Below, one piece after another: positions 13,438 through 23,998 of a stretch of DNA of 64,000 bases. The stretch comes from Struthidea cinerea (Eukaryota > Chordata > Aves > Passeriformes > Corcoracidae), in the NCBI GenBank assembly GCA_013397865.1, contig VZTI01004617.1, positions 257 to 64,256 on the forward strand, read 5' to 3'. The position numbers and the translations under genes were made by a program. Position 1 is the stretch's first letter. Each line of letters begins with the position of its first letter. The notes under the pieces were generated by a model. The model saw only the letters and a program-made list of their open reading frames with translations, was not told the origin of the DNA and ran no database searches.

Positions 13438-13835
13438 AGAAATTGACACAGGAGCATTTTCAGGAATTCTTTGTGGAAATAGATATGTTTGTCTCCCCAC
13501 AATTAATTCTGAGCTCGTTGTGTGTGCAGCCAGAGGGGAAACACCACCATTTTTTAGGTTTGCCTCCTCCTTCTATGCACACATTTCAGTGTCTTTGAGT
13601 TTTCTCCAGGCTTAACCTCCCTCTTTCATCACCATTTTGCCCGTTCCCCACAAAGAACTCAACTGGGAGCCATCAGAAATGCGAGCACGGAAAACTGTGG
13701 AGGAAACGCCATTGAAACAAATTCATCTGCAGTTTCTGGCTCTTTTTGTGGCTGAACAAAAGGTTGTCAGCACATTGGGAGTATTGATATTTCCAGTGGG
13801 AAAATCTGGATTTAGAAAAGAAAATTGCCTGTGAC

Positions 13836-13846
13836 ATTATTATTAC

Positions 13847-13877
<31 letters not shown>

Positions 13878-13997
13878 GCCAATATTAATATTATTAGTAT
13901 GATCATTATCATTATTGCTTTACCGTATCATTACTGGTTTGGATTATGATTATGATTTTCATACTGATAATGATTGTTTTTATTATTATAATTATTA
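13836..13997 (+). repeat. ATT trinucleotide microsatellite with decayed flank
   Basis: A nearly pure ATT array covers 13836-13877. A further 120 bases to 13997 keep ATT/GAT-like triplets with many substitutions. This looks like an older, longer array eroded on its right side. Read on the minus strand it gives a run of isoleucines, which is an artefact and not a protein. Confidence 0.9.
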
Positions 13998-16900
13998 GGA
14001 TTACTCTTTGCTCTGCTTTGGTTGCTTTGCTCTTGCTGGTCCCAGAAACTTTCTCCTTTAAGATTTCTCCTACAATCCCTGGAAATCCCTGAGGGCTGGG
14101 AACCAGCAGGAGCTGGTGGGGCCATACCTCGCTTTCCTGAGCCGTGAGCGTGTCACCAGACCCTTCCCAGGAAGCAGCGATTGTAACCGAGCCCTCCAGC
14201 ACAATTTCACAGGGCTTTCTTCCCCAGCAGGATAAAATTAGCCGAGCTCTCCTGAGATGACAGCTAAGAACTCCAGCTTCCCTCAGATGACCTCAATGGA
14301 GTCATTTGTTGCTTAAATGACAGACAAACGCAGTAATTAGGTCTATTTAGTAAAGGGGAGGTGAAAGGTCAAACTACTGGGCAAACTGTCTCCAGCGCTT
14401 GACTTGGGGACCACGCCGGGGCTTTGCGGGAGGTGATGTTTGTACAACAACCTGACACGGGCAGCAGCAGGTCCCTGCTCAGCCCCAGGGGCTCCTGGGC
14501 ACGTCCCGAGCCTGAAATCCCCCGTTTCTGCTCATAAAACCCTGAACTCGCTCATTTGTTTGGTCAGGGATTAGAGGCAGAGGAAGGAAGAGCTGATGAA
14601 AAGATGGGCGGTTGCGTTACGGGTTTGGGGTGGGCGATCGGGAGGGGGATCCACAGAGAGGGGTTGGGAGATGTGGGCTGAGTTAAGTGGGAAATCACCG
14701 ACCTTCCTCACTTCATTCCCCTCTTCTTCCCTGGCAATTCCCCCTTCTGTTCTCTGTGCTTGTTTGTTTCCAGAGTGTGGTTGTGTTTTGTGTGACCAAC
14801 CCAACACACCCAAGCCACACCTGGATTTCTCTCTGCTCTTTCTTTGGTTTGGGTGCCACACAACTGCATTTGACCACCATTCCTGCATGAAAGCATTTCA
14901 TGCCATGCACCCCAAATCTCCAGAAGATCCCTGAACCAAATGTTTAGCAGAAGTGGCTGTTTTTGGCTGTTGAGCTCCTGCTGGCTGCCCATCCTTGGGG
15001 CTCACAGCAAACCCAGCACCCTTTCACCTATGGAGCATTTGGAGGGTTTCCCTTGGCTGTTCCATAAAGGAGGGGAACTCAGAAGGATTTTTAAGTAGTG
15101 GAAACTGTAAATGAAGAGCTCCATTTTGCAAAGAGAGGTGGTAGAAGGTGACCAAGATTTTGGGTTTGAACACAGCCAGCTTGGAATGCTCCTCACCAAA
15201 AAAAGTGCCATATTTCTGGATTTTTCTCTGAGTTTCCTTCAGATTCCCCTGCCACGATTTGCTTCTGTACCTGTGTGGGGGTGGTGTTTAGAAATCCTGA
15301 GGGTGACCGGGACCCTTCCCGTGGTCCATCCCTGCGGTGGTCACTGCTCCGAAGCACATTAGGGTGTCCTGGCATTTCCCTGCATGCCTTCCCTCCCCCA
15401 CATCCCTTCCACCTGAGCTCCTGCCTGTCTCCTCCAGATCCCGCCGTAAAACTCTCTTCCCTCGGGAGGCCTCTTAACCCCTGTCTGCGGGGCCCCGGGA
15501 AGAGGTGCTGGTGATGCTGCTGAGAGAGAGGGTCACGAAGAGCCGATGTGAGAGTGAAAAGAAAATTAGAAAACAAACAGAGGGGAGGTGGAAACGCGCC
15601 TGCCCTTGAAGTGCAAAGACCTCCCCGTCCCCCCCGAGAGGGGCTTATCTTCAAAAAAGGGCCCTTGCGATGATACAAGAAAGAACAGACTTCTCACACC
15701 TTGTCTTCACTTCCCGCAGATCCTATCTGCCCACAAGTGCCTGTGATCTCGGGCAGACCTCTCTACCTTGCCCCTCGCCTTTCAAGTCAGCGGCAGCTGT
15801 TTTGCTAAGCCGGAGACCTTCCCACTTCATCCTTTTCTCCCTGGCTGATGGCGCGGGAGAAGACAGGCGGCATTTCTGACGGGCTCAGGGAGCGGGAAAT
15901 GTCATTCCAGAGACTTTCTTTTGTATATTTTCTCGTGGATGGATTAGTTTGTTTGAAGAGCATCTCCTATTTAACACCTCATTGAGCAAAAAAACACGTA
16001 GTGACAAGAGTTTTTTAATGGGCTGCTTGTAAGGAGCTTAAAGTGCACGCGGAGTACTCAAATAATTTGCTCCGTTTCCAGAAATACTGATTGCACAGGA
16101 GTTAGAGTGAGTCATGAAACTTATATGTTTTATAATTATATGATCCATATTTTTCCACTGTTTCTCGGTCCAAAAAGAGACAAATCATGACATCCTGGAT
16201 GAATACGCAGGGTGTGAGTAAAGAATCCCAAACTGCAAATAGGATTTGTTATGCGGGTTTGTTCACCTCAGAATCTGGTTGGAGTCCCATGGCTCCCGTG
16301 CTGGCGTCAGTAGGAGGGATGTCCCTAAGCCAAGAGCAAGGAGTAGCCCTTGTCCACATGGATTGAGTCATTCCTGCAGGGTAATGGTAAAATGCTGCTT
16401 TTGCACTTCTCCACCGACAGCAGTGACCTCCCACCCCCAAAAATGCTGAGGTTCTCTCAGGAGACCTCCCTTCATCTGTTCGCTATCTTCATCTGACACA
16501 AACCATCCAGCAGGTCCCCTGTAATGGGATTACATGGGTGAAATCCACTTTATCGGGAGATCTTGGAGTGTTTATTGGTCCTTTGTGGCACTCCTGGGAG
16601 AGAAGTGCCCGATTCAGATTGATAACATTCCTCCCTGCTCTGCTACTCTTCCAAAAGGAGTCTTTCCCTGGCTGCACAAGGACTGCCCACGGGATAAAGT
16701 CCAAATGCCTTCCCATGGAGCAGGTCTCTTTCACAAGGCAGGCAAAACTGTTTCTTCCTTGGGGAAAAATTAGCTCCAACAGCCGTCTCAAACCCTTCCA
16801 GCCCAATCAACTCTTATTCTGTGCTTTGTAGGTCACTGCAATTTCCTATGAACTTGAGGGGAGATTTTCTTGGGAAAAGCTCTTTTTTTTTCCCCTGTAA

Positions 16901-18674
16901 CTTTTCCAGCTGTTGATTTTCCCCTAGGAAAGTCAAATTATACTCGAGCATTGTATCAGCAGATGGATTAAAAAGCTGATCTGTCACACAAGAAAAACCT
17001 GAACTGAACAGCTTCCTGCATTTCCTGGGCTGGGAACCTTAGAAAATAAGACCCAGACTATTTTTCTTCTAGCACAAAACAATCCAGGATGAAATCAAGC
17101 CATGACCCCTGGGACTTTGGAGGACATTTGGGATTTGGTGACCTTGATGTACACAATCTACGAGGGAGGGAAAGCCATTGGCCAAAATTTGAGCCTTTCA
17201 GGGAGCAGAGTAAATTTTAACCACGTTCCAGGGAGCTTGCCAGGGAGGCTAATGGGCTGATCTCATCCACCTTGATGTAAATCCAGCCCAGCTCCAGGAA
17301 AGCCAATAGCATTATCCTGGCTCCGCGTGGAGGTACCGCTGAGATCACAAATGACACATTTCTAATGAAGACAAAGTTAAGGGAACACGTGCCCCGCATG
17401 GAAAGTGAGGGTGTAGCAATGTCCCAGGCTTTGGAACTCAGAGGAAGTGGAACTGGCTCAAGTATGAAGGATTTCGGAGGTGTTTCTCCATTGATTTGCT
17501 GGGTGTGAGCCCTCTGGGGTCTGCTGCTCCTCCTTGCTGAACCTTTCCCCTGGAGCTCTCTGAGGATGTCTCAAGACGCCCTCCCACAACCTGATTAAAC
17601 TGAGGTAAGGATCTAAAGTGTCTTGCCTGAGTCCAAAGAGGACAGCAGAAGCAAGAAAGGAGCAGTGCCATGAACTCATTTTCCAAAATTTTAGTTGAAT
17701 GTGATTAAAAATAAAAAGCTGTGAGAAGCCTGGACAGGGTCCTTCCTTGGATGCACAGAAAAACTTCGTCGTGAGCTCCCCAAGGATGCTGCCTCTCTGG
17801 TTTGAAATCTCATGCAAGAGAGAATAAATACAGACCCCTTCCCCCTCCTCCCCTGACATTTCAGTTGTGATTAAGGCACCATTCATCGCCCCTCGTCTTC
17901 CAAAGCCTTTACTATTTATGGACCTGCTGTTTTTCCAGGGGTTGACACTAGCGTGCATTCAGCTCCGTTCTTCTCTCCCCGTCCCATCCTGTCCCCCCTC
18001 TCCCCTCCCTGCAGGCATTTCTCCATTTCGGTAGAGAAACCACGAGTGACTGGAGTGTCTGTGACCTCTGGGCTGTCAAACTCCCACTGACTAAATAAAA
18101 GCAGCCCAAGAGGGAGAGAGTTCCCATAAATCACCGCCCGTGACAGAGACCACCTGGGATTCGCTCACTGCACGGAGGTACCCGGCCCATTCCAGCTGCT
18201 GAGCTTGCACTTTCCCGCATTTTTATGGACACCGTTGGAGAGATACACGGTGTTTACACAAGGAATGGAAATTTCAGTTTTACTGCACGGGACGGATTTG
18301 CTCGGCTCGAGGTGGGCAAGCTCTTTGATGAGGGAAGGGGTGAAGCCCATCGCATCCCAGAGGTGTGGGAAGAGCCTGCTCCCAGGTGGGGTGGGGCAAG
18401 TGATTCCAAGGTTTGGGGTCCTGCCCTGCTCATCCAAGCTTTTGCCACAAACAGGGAAGATGAAGACGCTCATGTCAGAGGAAAGCGGGGTCAGATCCAG
18501 GTCTAGACAGGCTTGGTTGTGGCCAACAGTGGCATCTGCAGCTACTGGATCTACCTGAGGGCCCCCAGGTCATCATTCGCCACGTCAGGGTTCCCAGTCC
18601 CTTCAAAGTCACCCTGGACCACCATGGAGCCTTCAGCCAACCTGAGCATCAGCAGGGATAAACCGAAGGGGGCC
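13998..18674. other. Single-copy non-coding DNA
   Basis: No gene is supported. A G-rich stretch at 14621-14648 has five runs of three or more G and could form a G-quadruplex. From 15890 to 16180 the DNA is AT-rich and repeat-free with a TTTAACACC-type and several AATTA-type motifs. I regard it as a candidate conserved element only. The rest is unremarkable. Confidence 0.5.
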
Positions 18675-18945
18675 ACAGAATCATGGGATGGTTTGGGTTG
18701 GAAGAGGCCTTAAAGCTCACCCAGTTCTACCCCCTGCCCTGGGCAGGGACATCTTCCACTAGCCCAGGGTGCTCCAAGCCTCATCCAACCTGGCCTTGGA
18801 CACTTCCAGGGATCCAGGGGCAGCAACAGCTTCTCGTGGCACCCTGTGCCAGGGCCTGCCCACCCTCACAGGGAACAAGTCCTTCCCAAAATCCCATCTA
18901 AATCTCCTCTCTTTCAGTTTCAATCCATTCTCCCCACCGTGACGT
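18675..18945 (-). repeat. CR1 LINE, 5'-truncated copy, reverse orientation
   Basis: About 270 bases match the CR1 3' end read backwards. It begins with AGAATCATGGGATGG and TTTGGGTTGGAAGAGG, passes through 'GGCAGGGACATCTTCCACTAG' and 'CCAACCTGGCCTTGGACACTTCC', and ends in 'CTCTTTCAGTTTCAATCC'. It is the longest CR1 piece in the window along with the one at 13192. No coding capacity remains. Confidence 0.94.
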
Positions 18946-21900
18946 GAAGATCAGCTGAAGATCTGCCCCTGCTGAGTGAGGAGCCCTTCCTAGGGTCAGA
19001 TAGGACCGTTTCCAACCACTTCACTTAATCCATGTGGCTGTGACAAAGTGAATCTGGGATTTGTCCCTGCCCTACACATCTGGCAACGTTGCTTTAAATT
19101 ATTTCCAGCCAGGATTGCAACGCTCATCTGTTGAGGCCTCAGCATTTGTTATTAAGTAGCATCACCATTTTTAAACAAAAAGATGTATATTCCAAGCAAT
19201 GTTTATCAAAAAAAAAGACTTTCACTAACAAGAAAGGAATTTTGTTGATGGTCTTCCCCGAACAAAGAAAATGGGGGCAGGGAGGTGAAGAACCAGAAAG
19301 GCCAGGAACATTAATCCTGTGAAATGAAGTTTTAAGTGGAGAAATTAGGCTCAGATAAAAGTGATCCAGAAAGGAGGATCATTTCCCAGTGCTTTCCGAA
19401 ATTTTAAAAAGAGGGGAAAAAAAAATTTGTATTTCAAAAAATAGAAACTAACAGGTGCGTGAACTTTCTTCTGGTCGCTGTTTTTCCTGACCGTACAAAT
19501 TTCAAAGCAACTTCATTTTTTTATTTCATGGGAAGAGTTCTTCCCATCAGCATCTTGAATGAACAAGAAGCTAAGACAGATCTCAGGACAGGAACACATT
19601 TTTCCATCTTGGATGTTGTTGCAGCCAAAATGCAGCTTGGGATTCTCTGAAGCCAGCTGATAGAGTGAAACCCTAGGACTTGGTGCACAAATAATTTTTT
19701 TCAGACCGAGTCCAAACCCAAGAAACTCAGAGGAAGAGCAGTTTGGAAATAATTCACGTGAGATCGGCCAGAAATGATATTTTGCTTTTGCACCGATAAG
19801 CAAAGCCAGAAATCAGAGTTGCAGAGAATGAACCCATTCAGGGTGAACCTGCTCGTGGTGGAACCTCACTTCCAACCCAGTCCTGCTGACCCTTCCCACC
19901 TCATGCTGTGCCTGGCTCGGTCTTCCTAAAAAACAGAGGGTGATGTCCAAGGTGGGATTATGAATGACTCAGGTTGCAGAGGAATGGCACTCCCAGATTG
20001 TCCCTCCACTCTTTTCCAGCCCAGCCTTGCCCCTGCTACTGTGGGGTTTCCAAGCTCCCTGCACTTCTGGATCTCAAAGGAAGAGAAGTGGGAGAAGAGA
20101 AGCTGGAAAGGAGTCTGGAGAGGGCTGGGAACTGCCCAGTGGGAAGTTGGGCAGTTGGAAGCTGGTTTGAAGCTCCTTGATATTTAAAAGGATCCAATTT
20201 TTGTGTCCCTTTTCCCCTCTTTCCCCCTTTAACAAAACCAAGGTCTTGCCATGGGACACTCCACGGGGTCACCAAAATGCTGGAGAACTAAGAGGGCCCC
20301 AATTTGAGGAAGATCTCCTTTGATTTTTTGCATTTATTTGAGATGTTCGAACATCTGGATATCCTACTAGGATATCCTCTGGACCGACTGAAATCCTGCC
20401 AGACCTGGCACTTGCAGTGAGCCATGGACACCGTGGTCCTCAGCACATGCTCATTGCTGGTGCCTTGCACAACTTTGGGACCAGCCCCTCACATGCATCC
20501 CTTTTCCCTGTGCCAGGAGAGCAAGTTTGCTTTTCCCTGGAGCCCCTTCAGCCGCGGGATGCCAGAGAACGTGCCAGGAGGAGAAAATTCCTCGCTGACG
20601 TAAATGCAGGAACAGCCCTGGTTAGTGGTGTGTGTGCTCCCTGCCAGGCTGAGAGGGGTTGGGGGTTACTCAGAACAGCGTCTCTGTGTCCCTATCACAC
20701 ACAAAAAAAACCCTCTGAACCCTTTCCACCAACTCCACAAATTTAATTTAGGAGCGTTGCACGTTCTCAGATAGGGGTTTGGTTCACTCAGGTTTACAGA
20801 ATTACATTTAATTGGAGAGCTCAGCAAAATCTGAGCGGTCTTCATAAAGGCTTGGGCAGCCGGGACATTAATTGCATTATTTTCTTTATAGGTAAATCTT
20901 ATTTGGTGGAGCCACCGTAATCAGATAAGGAATTGATAAGATCAAACCTTGCCTTTAAATTCCAGATCTCCTGGCTTGAGAAAATATGGAGCTCAGATTA
21001 CGGTGAAACTTTTAATGGGCTTCAGAGATTTCTGCCCAAGCGGAATGGGAAAAAATGTAGATCCTTCAAGATCCTGGAAGGAGCAGATACCCTGCATTTG
21101 TGCAGCAGTCAGCAGTTCCAGATAAGGAACAGAGGATTTTCAGGTCTGATTGCTGATGTTTTCCACATAAAAGCTGTGCTCTCCTTCAGGAAAAGGACCC
21201 GAGTCTCTTCAGCCATCACGAAAGCCAGCCCTGACACCCGGCCTAATTCTCCTTGTCGGCTTTGATCCAAAACATTCTTCCGAGCAGGAGAAGCCTGGGG
21301 AAGGGAGAGGGGAAGGGACCAGGGGGAAGACTGAATAAGGGAGCCAAGAGGCTGCTCTGGAAAATCACGGCTGAATTTGCAGGAGGGGAATTAATCTTGA
21401 GAGGCCGCATGTAACAGTTCCATCCATCAGCATGACACCGGTACCATTATTAGAGGAGATGGAAAATTAAATTGCAAAATTATCTGTTCTGTTTCATTGA
21501 GGGTTTTTTTTTTTTTTTTGGTCTTTCTTTCTTCCCCCTTTTCATTCCAGGCATCACTCGCAGCAATAGCACTGGCAGTTGGCAGCGGGTTATTAAAAGC
21601 ACCTGGCCATGAAAGGAAATCGGATCCCAGGGCACGTTCGGTAGCGCTGCCATCGCAGAGCTCCTGGTCCAAACGTGGCAGGAGAGGGGGACCCAGCCTG
21701 GCGGAGCGAGGACGAGGGGCCCCGTGTGGGATGCCCTGATGTGCCAAGCTCCTGGGCATCGTTTCCCTCAGGATTGTGGCTGATTGCCAGACTCCGAGTC
21801 CTGCCCATCTCTAAACATGGGAGAGATGTTGGAGATGAGAAACGCTGGTGCTGACTAGAGGGCACCCGTGTTATTAATCTCCTCTTCTTCTCCCTAATGT

Positions 21901-22154
21901 TCCTTACCCCCACTTCTTACTTTTTGGGGTTTTGCTGTCCCTCTCCTCACATTTTCTCCCAAATTCCCCACTCTTTCATCTTCCACAACATCTCCTCTGC
22001 AGCTTCCAAACCTAATTTGAGACCATTGGGAATAAAATAATTTAAAACCAACAATGAAGTTAAAAAAAAAAAATCTCCGTTGGAATATAATTTTAAACAC
22101 CCCACCCCCATCCCAACATCCTTTTCTTTGGCCTTCCAAACACAGGGACGCCCC
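18946..22154. other. Single-copy non-coding DNA
   Basis: No gene is supported. Notable small structures are two touching palindromes at 20341-20377, a G-quadruplex motif at 21297-21326, a T16 tract at 21504-21519 leading into a pyrimidine-rich stretch that ends in CAG at 21550, and an A12 tract at 22062-22073. Confidence 0.55.
20341..20377. repeat. Two abutting perfect palindromes
   Basis: Positions 20341-20356 read AGATGTTCGAACATCT, a perfect 16-base palindrome. Directly next to it, 20357-20366 and 20368-20377 are perfect 10-base inverted copies (GGATATCCTA and its complement) around one central C. Palindromes of this type can bind dimeric factors or extrude as cruciforms. No function is shown by the sequence. 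Confidence 0.9.
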
Positions 22155-22156
22155 AA

Positions 22157-22290
22157 CCTGTGTCAAGGCCAGGTTGGATGGGTGTTGGAGCAACCTGGTC
22201 TAGTGGAAGGTGTCCCTGCCCACAGCAGGGGATGGAATGAGACGGGCTGTAAAGTCCCTTCCAACACAAACTATTCCATGGTTTTATAAT
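22157..22290 (+). repeat. CR1 LINE 3' fragment
   Basis: About 130 bases in sense orientation: 'TGTCAAGGCCAGGTTGGATGG', 'CAACCTGGTCTAGTGG', 'GGTGTCCCTGCCCACAGCAGG', then 'CCCTTCCAACACAAACTATTCC' and a decayed tail. The junction with the unique DNA is near 22155. Close match to the family suggests a moderately young copy. Confidence 0.94.
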
Positions 22291-23202
22291 CCTAAAATCA
22301 CGGCAATCCAAGAGAAAAGGGATTAGCAGGGAGCTATTCCCGAAGTTCAACAGCCCAAGCCGTGTTCCTCTTCCAACTGATGTTCAAAGGGTGAATAAGA
22401 AGGATAAAGCATAAAAGTGGTTAAAACCCCTCAGAAACGGAGTCTTTTGTAAGTAAGAGGGAGGATTTATTAAGAAATGTCAGGAGTGGATCAAGCCCTA
22501 ACGAGTGGAAGAATTCTGGTTGGTTTTGAGTCCTAATTGACCATTATCTCATTATGAAAGTAGGGAAAGAGAAGCAGCAAAGAGATGACCTGAGTATCTC
22601 TGTGTTGTGCTGGTGGAAAGATCAATCCATAACAGTGAGAAGAAATGTAAATAAATTGTCCATCTTGGTAGGGACTGAACTCTGGGCTGCCACCAAAGAG
22701 AATTTCTTTTTGTCTGTATGTATCCATTTGCGTTTATTAATATTTTTAGTCACATAACAGAATTTGTGGGCATTTTGGGATGGTTCCCTGCTGAAGCTGC
22801 TTTGTATAAAGACTGAATTATGCACAGCAGTGAGGTTTGTACTGAACAAACCTTGTCTCCCTTGTTTTTTCTCTGCCTGATTCCCGGCTTTTCCTGGCTG
22901 TTGCATTGAGGAGTAATTTGTAGGGGTCAAGACACAAACTGTAATTCCAGCACTGTATTTTATGCTGCTACTGTTTCCCTGACAGGGGAGGCTTCTGTAA
23001 AATAACAACAATAAATAGAAATATCCAGTTCTCGAGCAGCTCTTTAATCAGAGATTCTCGAAGTATTGTGCAAAGGGAAAAGCCATTGGAGTGGTTACTC
23101 AAATTGAGAAAATTTTCAGCAGTGTCAGTCAGGGGTTTCTGCCAGCCCGGGTGGAAATTGTTTGGCTTTTGTGGGTGCCAAACTCACAGCTGCTGTGGGA
23201 AC
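22291..23202. other. AT-rich single-copy non-coding DNA
   Basis: No gene and no recognised interspersed repeat. The stretch 22540-23100 is AT-rich with scattered TTTATTAAT and AATAAA motifs. There is no evidence for a transcript. Confidence 0.5.
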
Positions 23203-23284
23203 CTGAGCATCCATGTCCATGAGATATTTTGATAACATAGTCTTGGCTTTAGTATCAAAATATCTCATGGAGGTGGATGCTCAG
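23203..23284. repeat. Long near-perfect inverted repeat (hairpin)
   Basis: The arms 23203-23234 and 23253-23284 are reverse complements at 30 of 32 positions, separated by an 18-base spacer. Both differences are adjacent. If transcribed from the plus strand, one would be a G-U wobble, leaving a single true mismatch. Stem length (about 32 bp) and loop size are close to those of animal primary microRNA hairpins. Other explanations are a fold-back transposon remnant or an inverted duplication made by template switching. It matches no microRNA I can name. Confidence 0.92.
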
Positions 23285-23651
23285 ATCACCCAGGAGCTGC
23301 TCTGACCACAAACCTCCCTCAAAGGACAAGAGATCCCTCTCCATGACATGACTCAGAGATGGAGAGGCTGAACCTGGAATTTTAATTTTTTTTACATTTT
23401 TGTGGTCTGTTTTTTGTCCCATCGAACTTGGAGAACACAACAGGTCTTCTTCACATTGGTTCTCTCACAGTGATGGAGAAACTCCTGAATCCAAAGGCAG
23501 CAAAGTGACCTAGCAGAGCTCATTGCTCCCTCTCAGGAACTGGGAGAGAAGATCCTGGTGGGGTTTGGGTTTCCTGACTTGGATCTTTGCAAGTCTGACA
23601 GAGCCCTCCTGGGCTGCCTCTGGCAGAAAATATCTTGCTGACCGAAAGATG

Positions 23652-23720
23652 AAGGATGGATGGATGGATGGATGGATGGAGGGATGGATGGATGGATGGA
23701 TGGATGGATGAGAGGATGGA
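23652..23720 (+). repeat. GGAT tetranucleotide array, left part
   Basis: A tandem GGAT array with a few interruptions runs up to a CR1 insertion. The same motif in the same orientation resumes on the far side of the CR1. Open frames across it read as repeated Trp-Met-Asp-Gly and are artefacts. Confidence 0.95.
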
Positions 23721-23726
23721 AAGATG

Positions 23727-23863
23727 GCCAGGTTCAAGTTCAGGCTGGACTAAGCAACCTGGCCTAGTGGAAGGTGTCCCTGCCCACAGCAGAGATGGTT
23801 GGAACGAGATGATTTTGAAGGTCCCTGCCGAGCCAAACCATTCCATGATTCTATGATTCTATG
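23727..23863 (+). repeat. CR1 LINE 3' fragment inside a GGAT array
   Basis: About 135 bases of CR1 in sense orientation: 'AGGCTGGACTAAGCAACCTGG', 'GGAAGGTGTCCCTGCCCACAG', 'CCAAACCATTCCATG' and an intact tail ATTCTATGATTCTATG. The tail runs straight into GGATGG repeats. The well-kept tail suggests a relatively recent insertion compared with the other copies. Confidence 0.96.
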
Positions 23864-23998
23864 GATGGAAGGATACATGGATGGATGGATGGATGGGTGG
23901 ATGGATGGATGGGTGGATGGATCGATGGATGGATGGATGGACGAGTGGATGGATGGATGGATGGATGGATGGATGGATGGATGGATGGATGGATGGAC
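23860..23998 (+). repeat. GGAT tetranucleotide array, right part
   Basis: About 140 bases of GGAT repeat with point variants (GGGT, GAGT, TCGAT) in the left half and a pure stretch from about 23945 to 23997. It begins directly at the CR1 tail. Arrays of this length are expected to vary in length between individuals. Confidence 0.95.

Noticed and set aside
13673..13912. Isoleucine-rich peptide resembling a membrane segment
   Set aside because: Translation of the ATT array on the minus strand.
23203..23284. Assigning the hairpin to a known microRNA family
   Set aside because: Neither arm carries a seed that I can tie to a named family. Only the geometry is supportive.
23652..23998. CRISPR-like alternation of repeats and spacers
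   Set aside because: The repeat unit is 4 bp with no spacers, and the single interruption is a CR1. The genome is a vertebrate.
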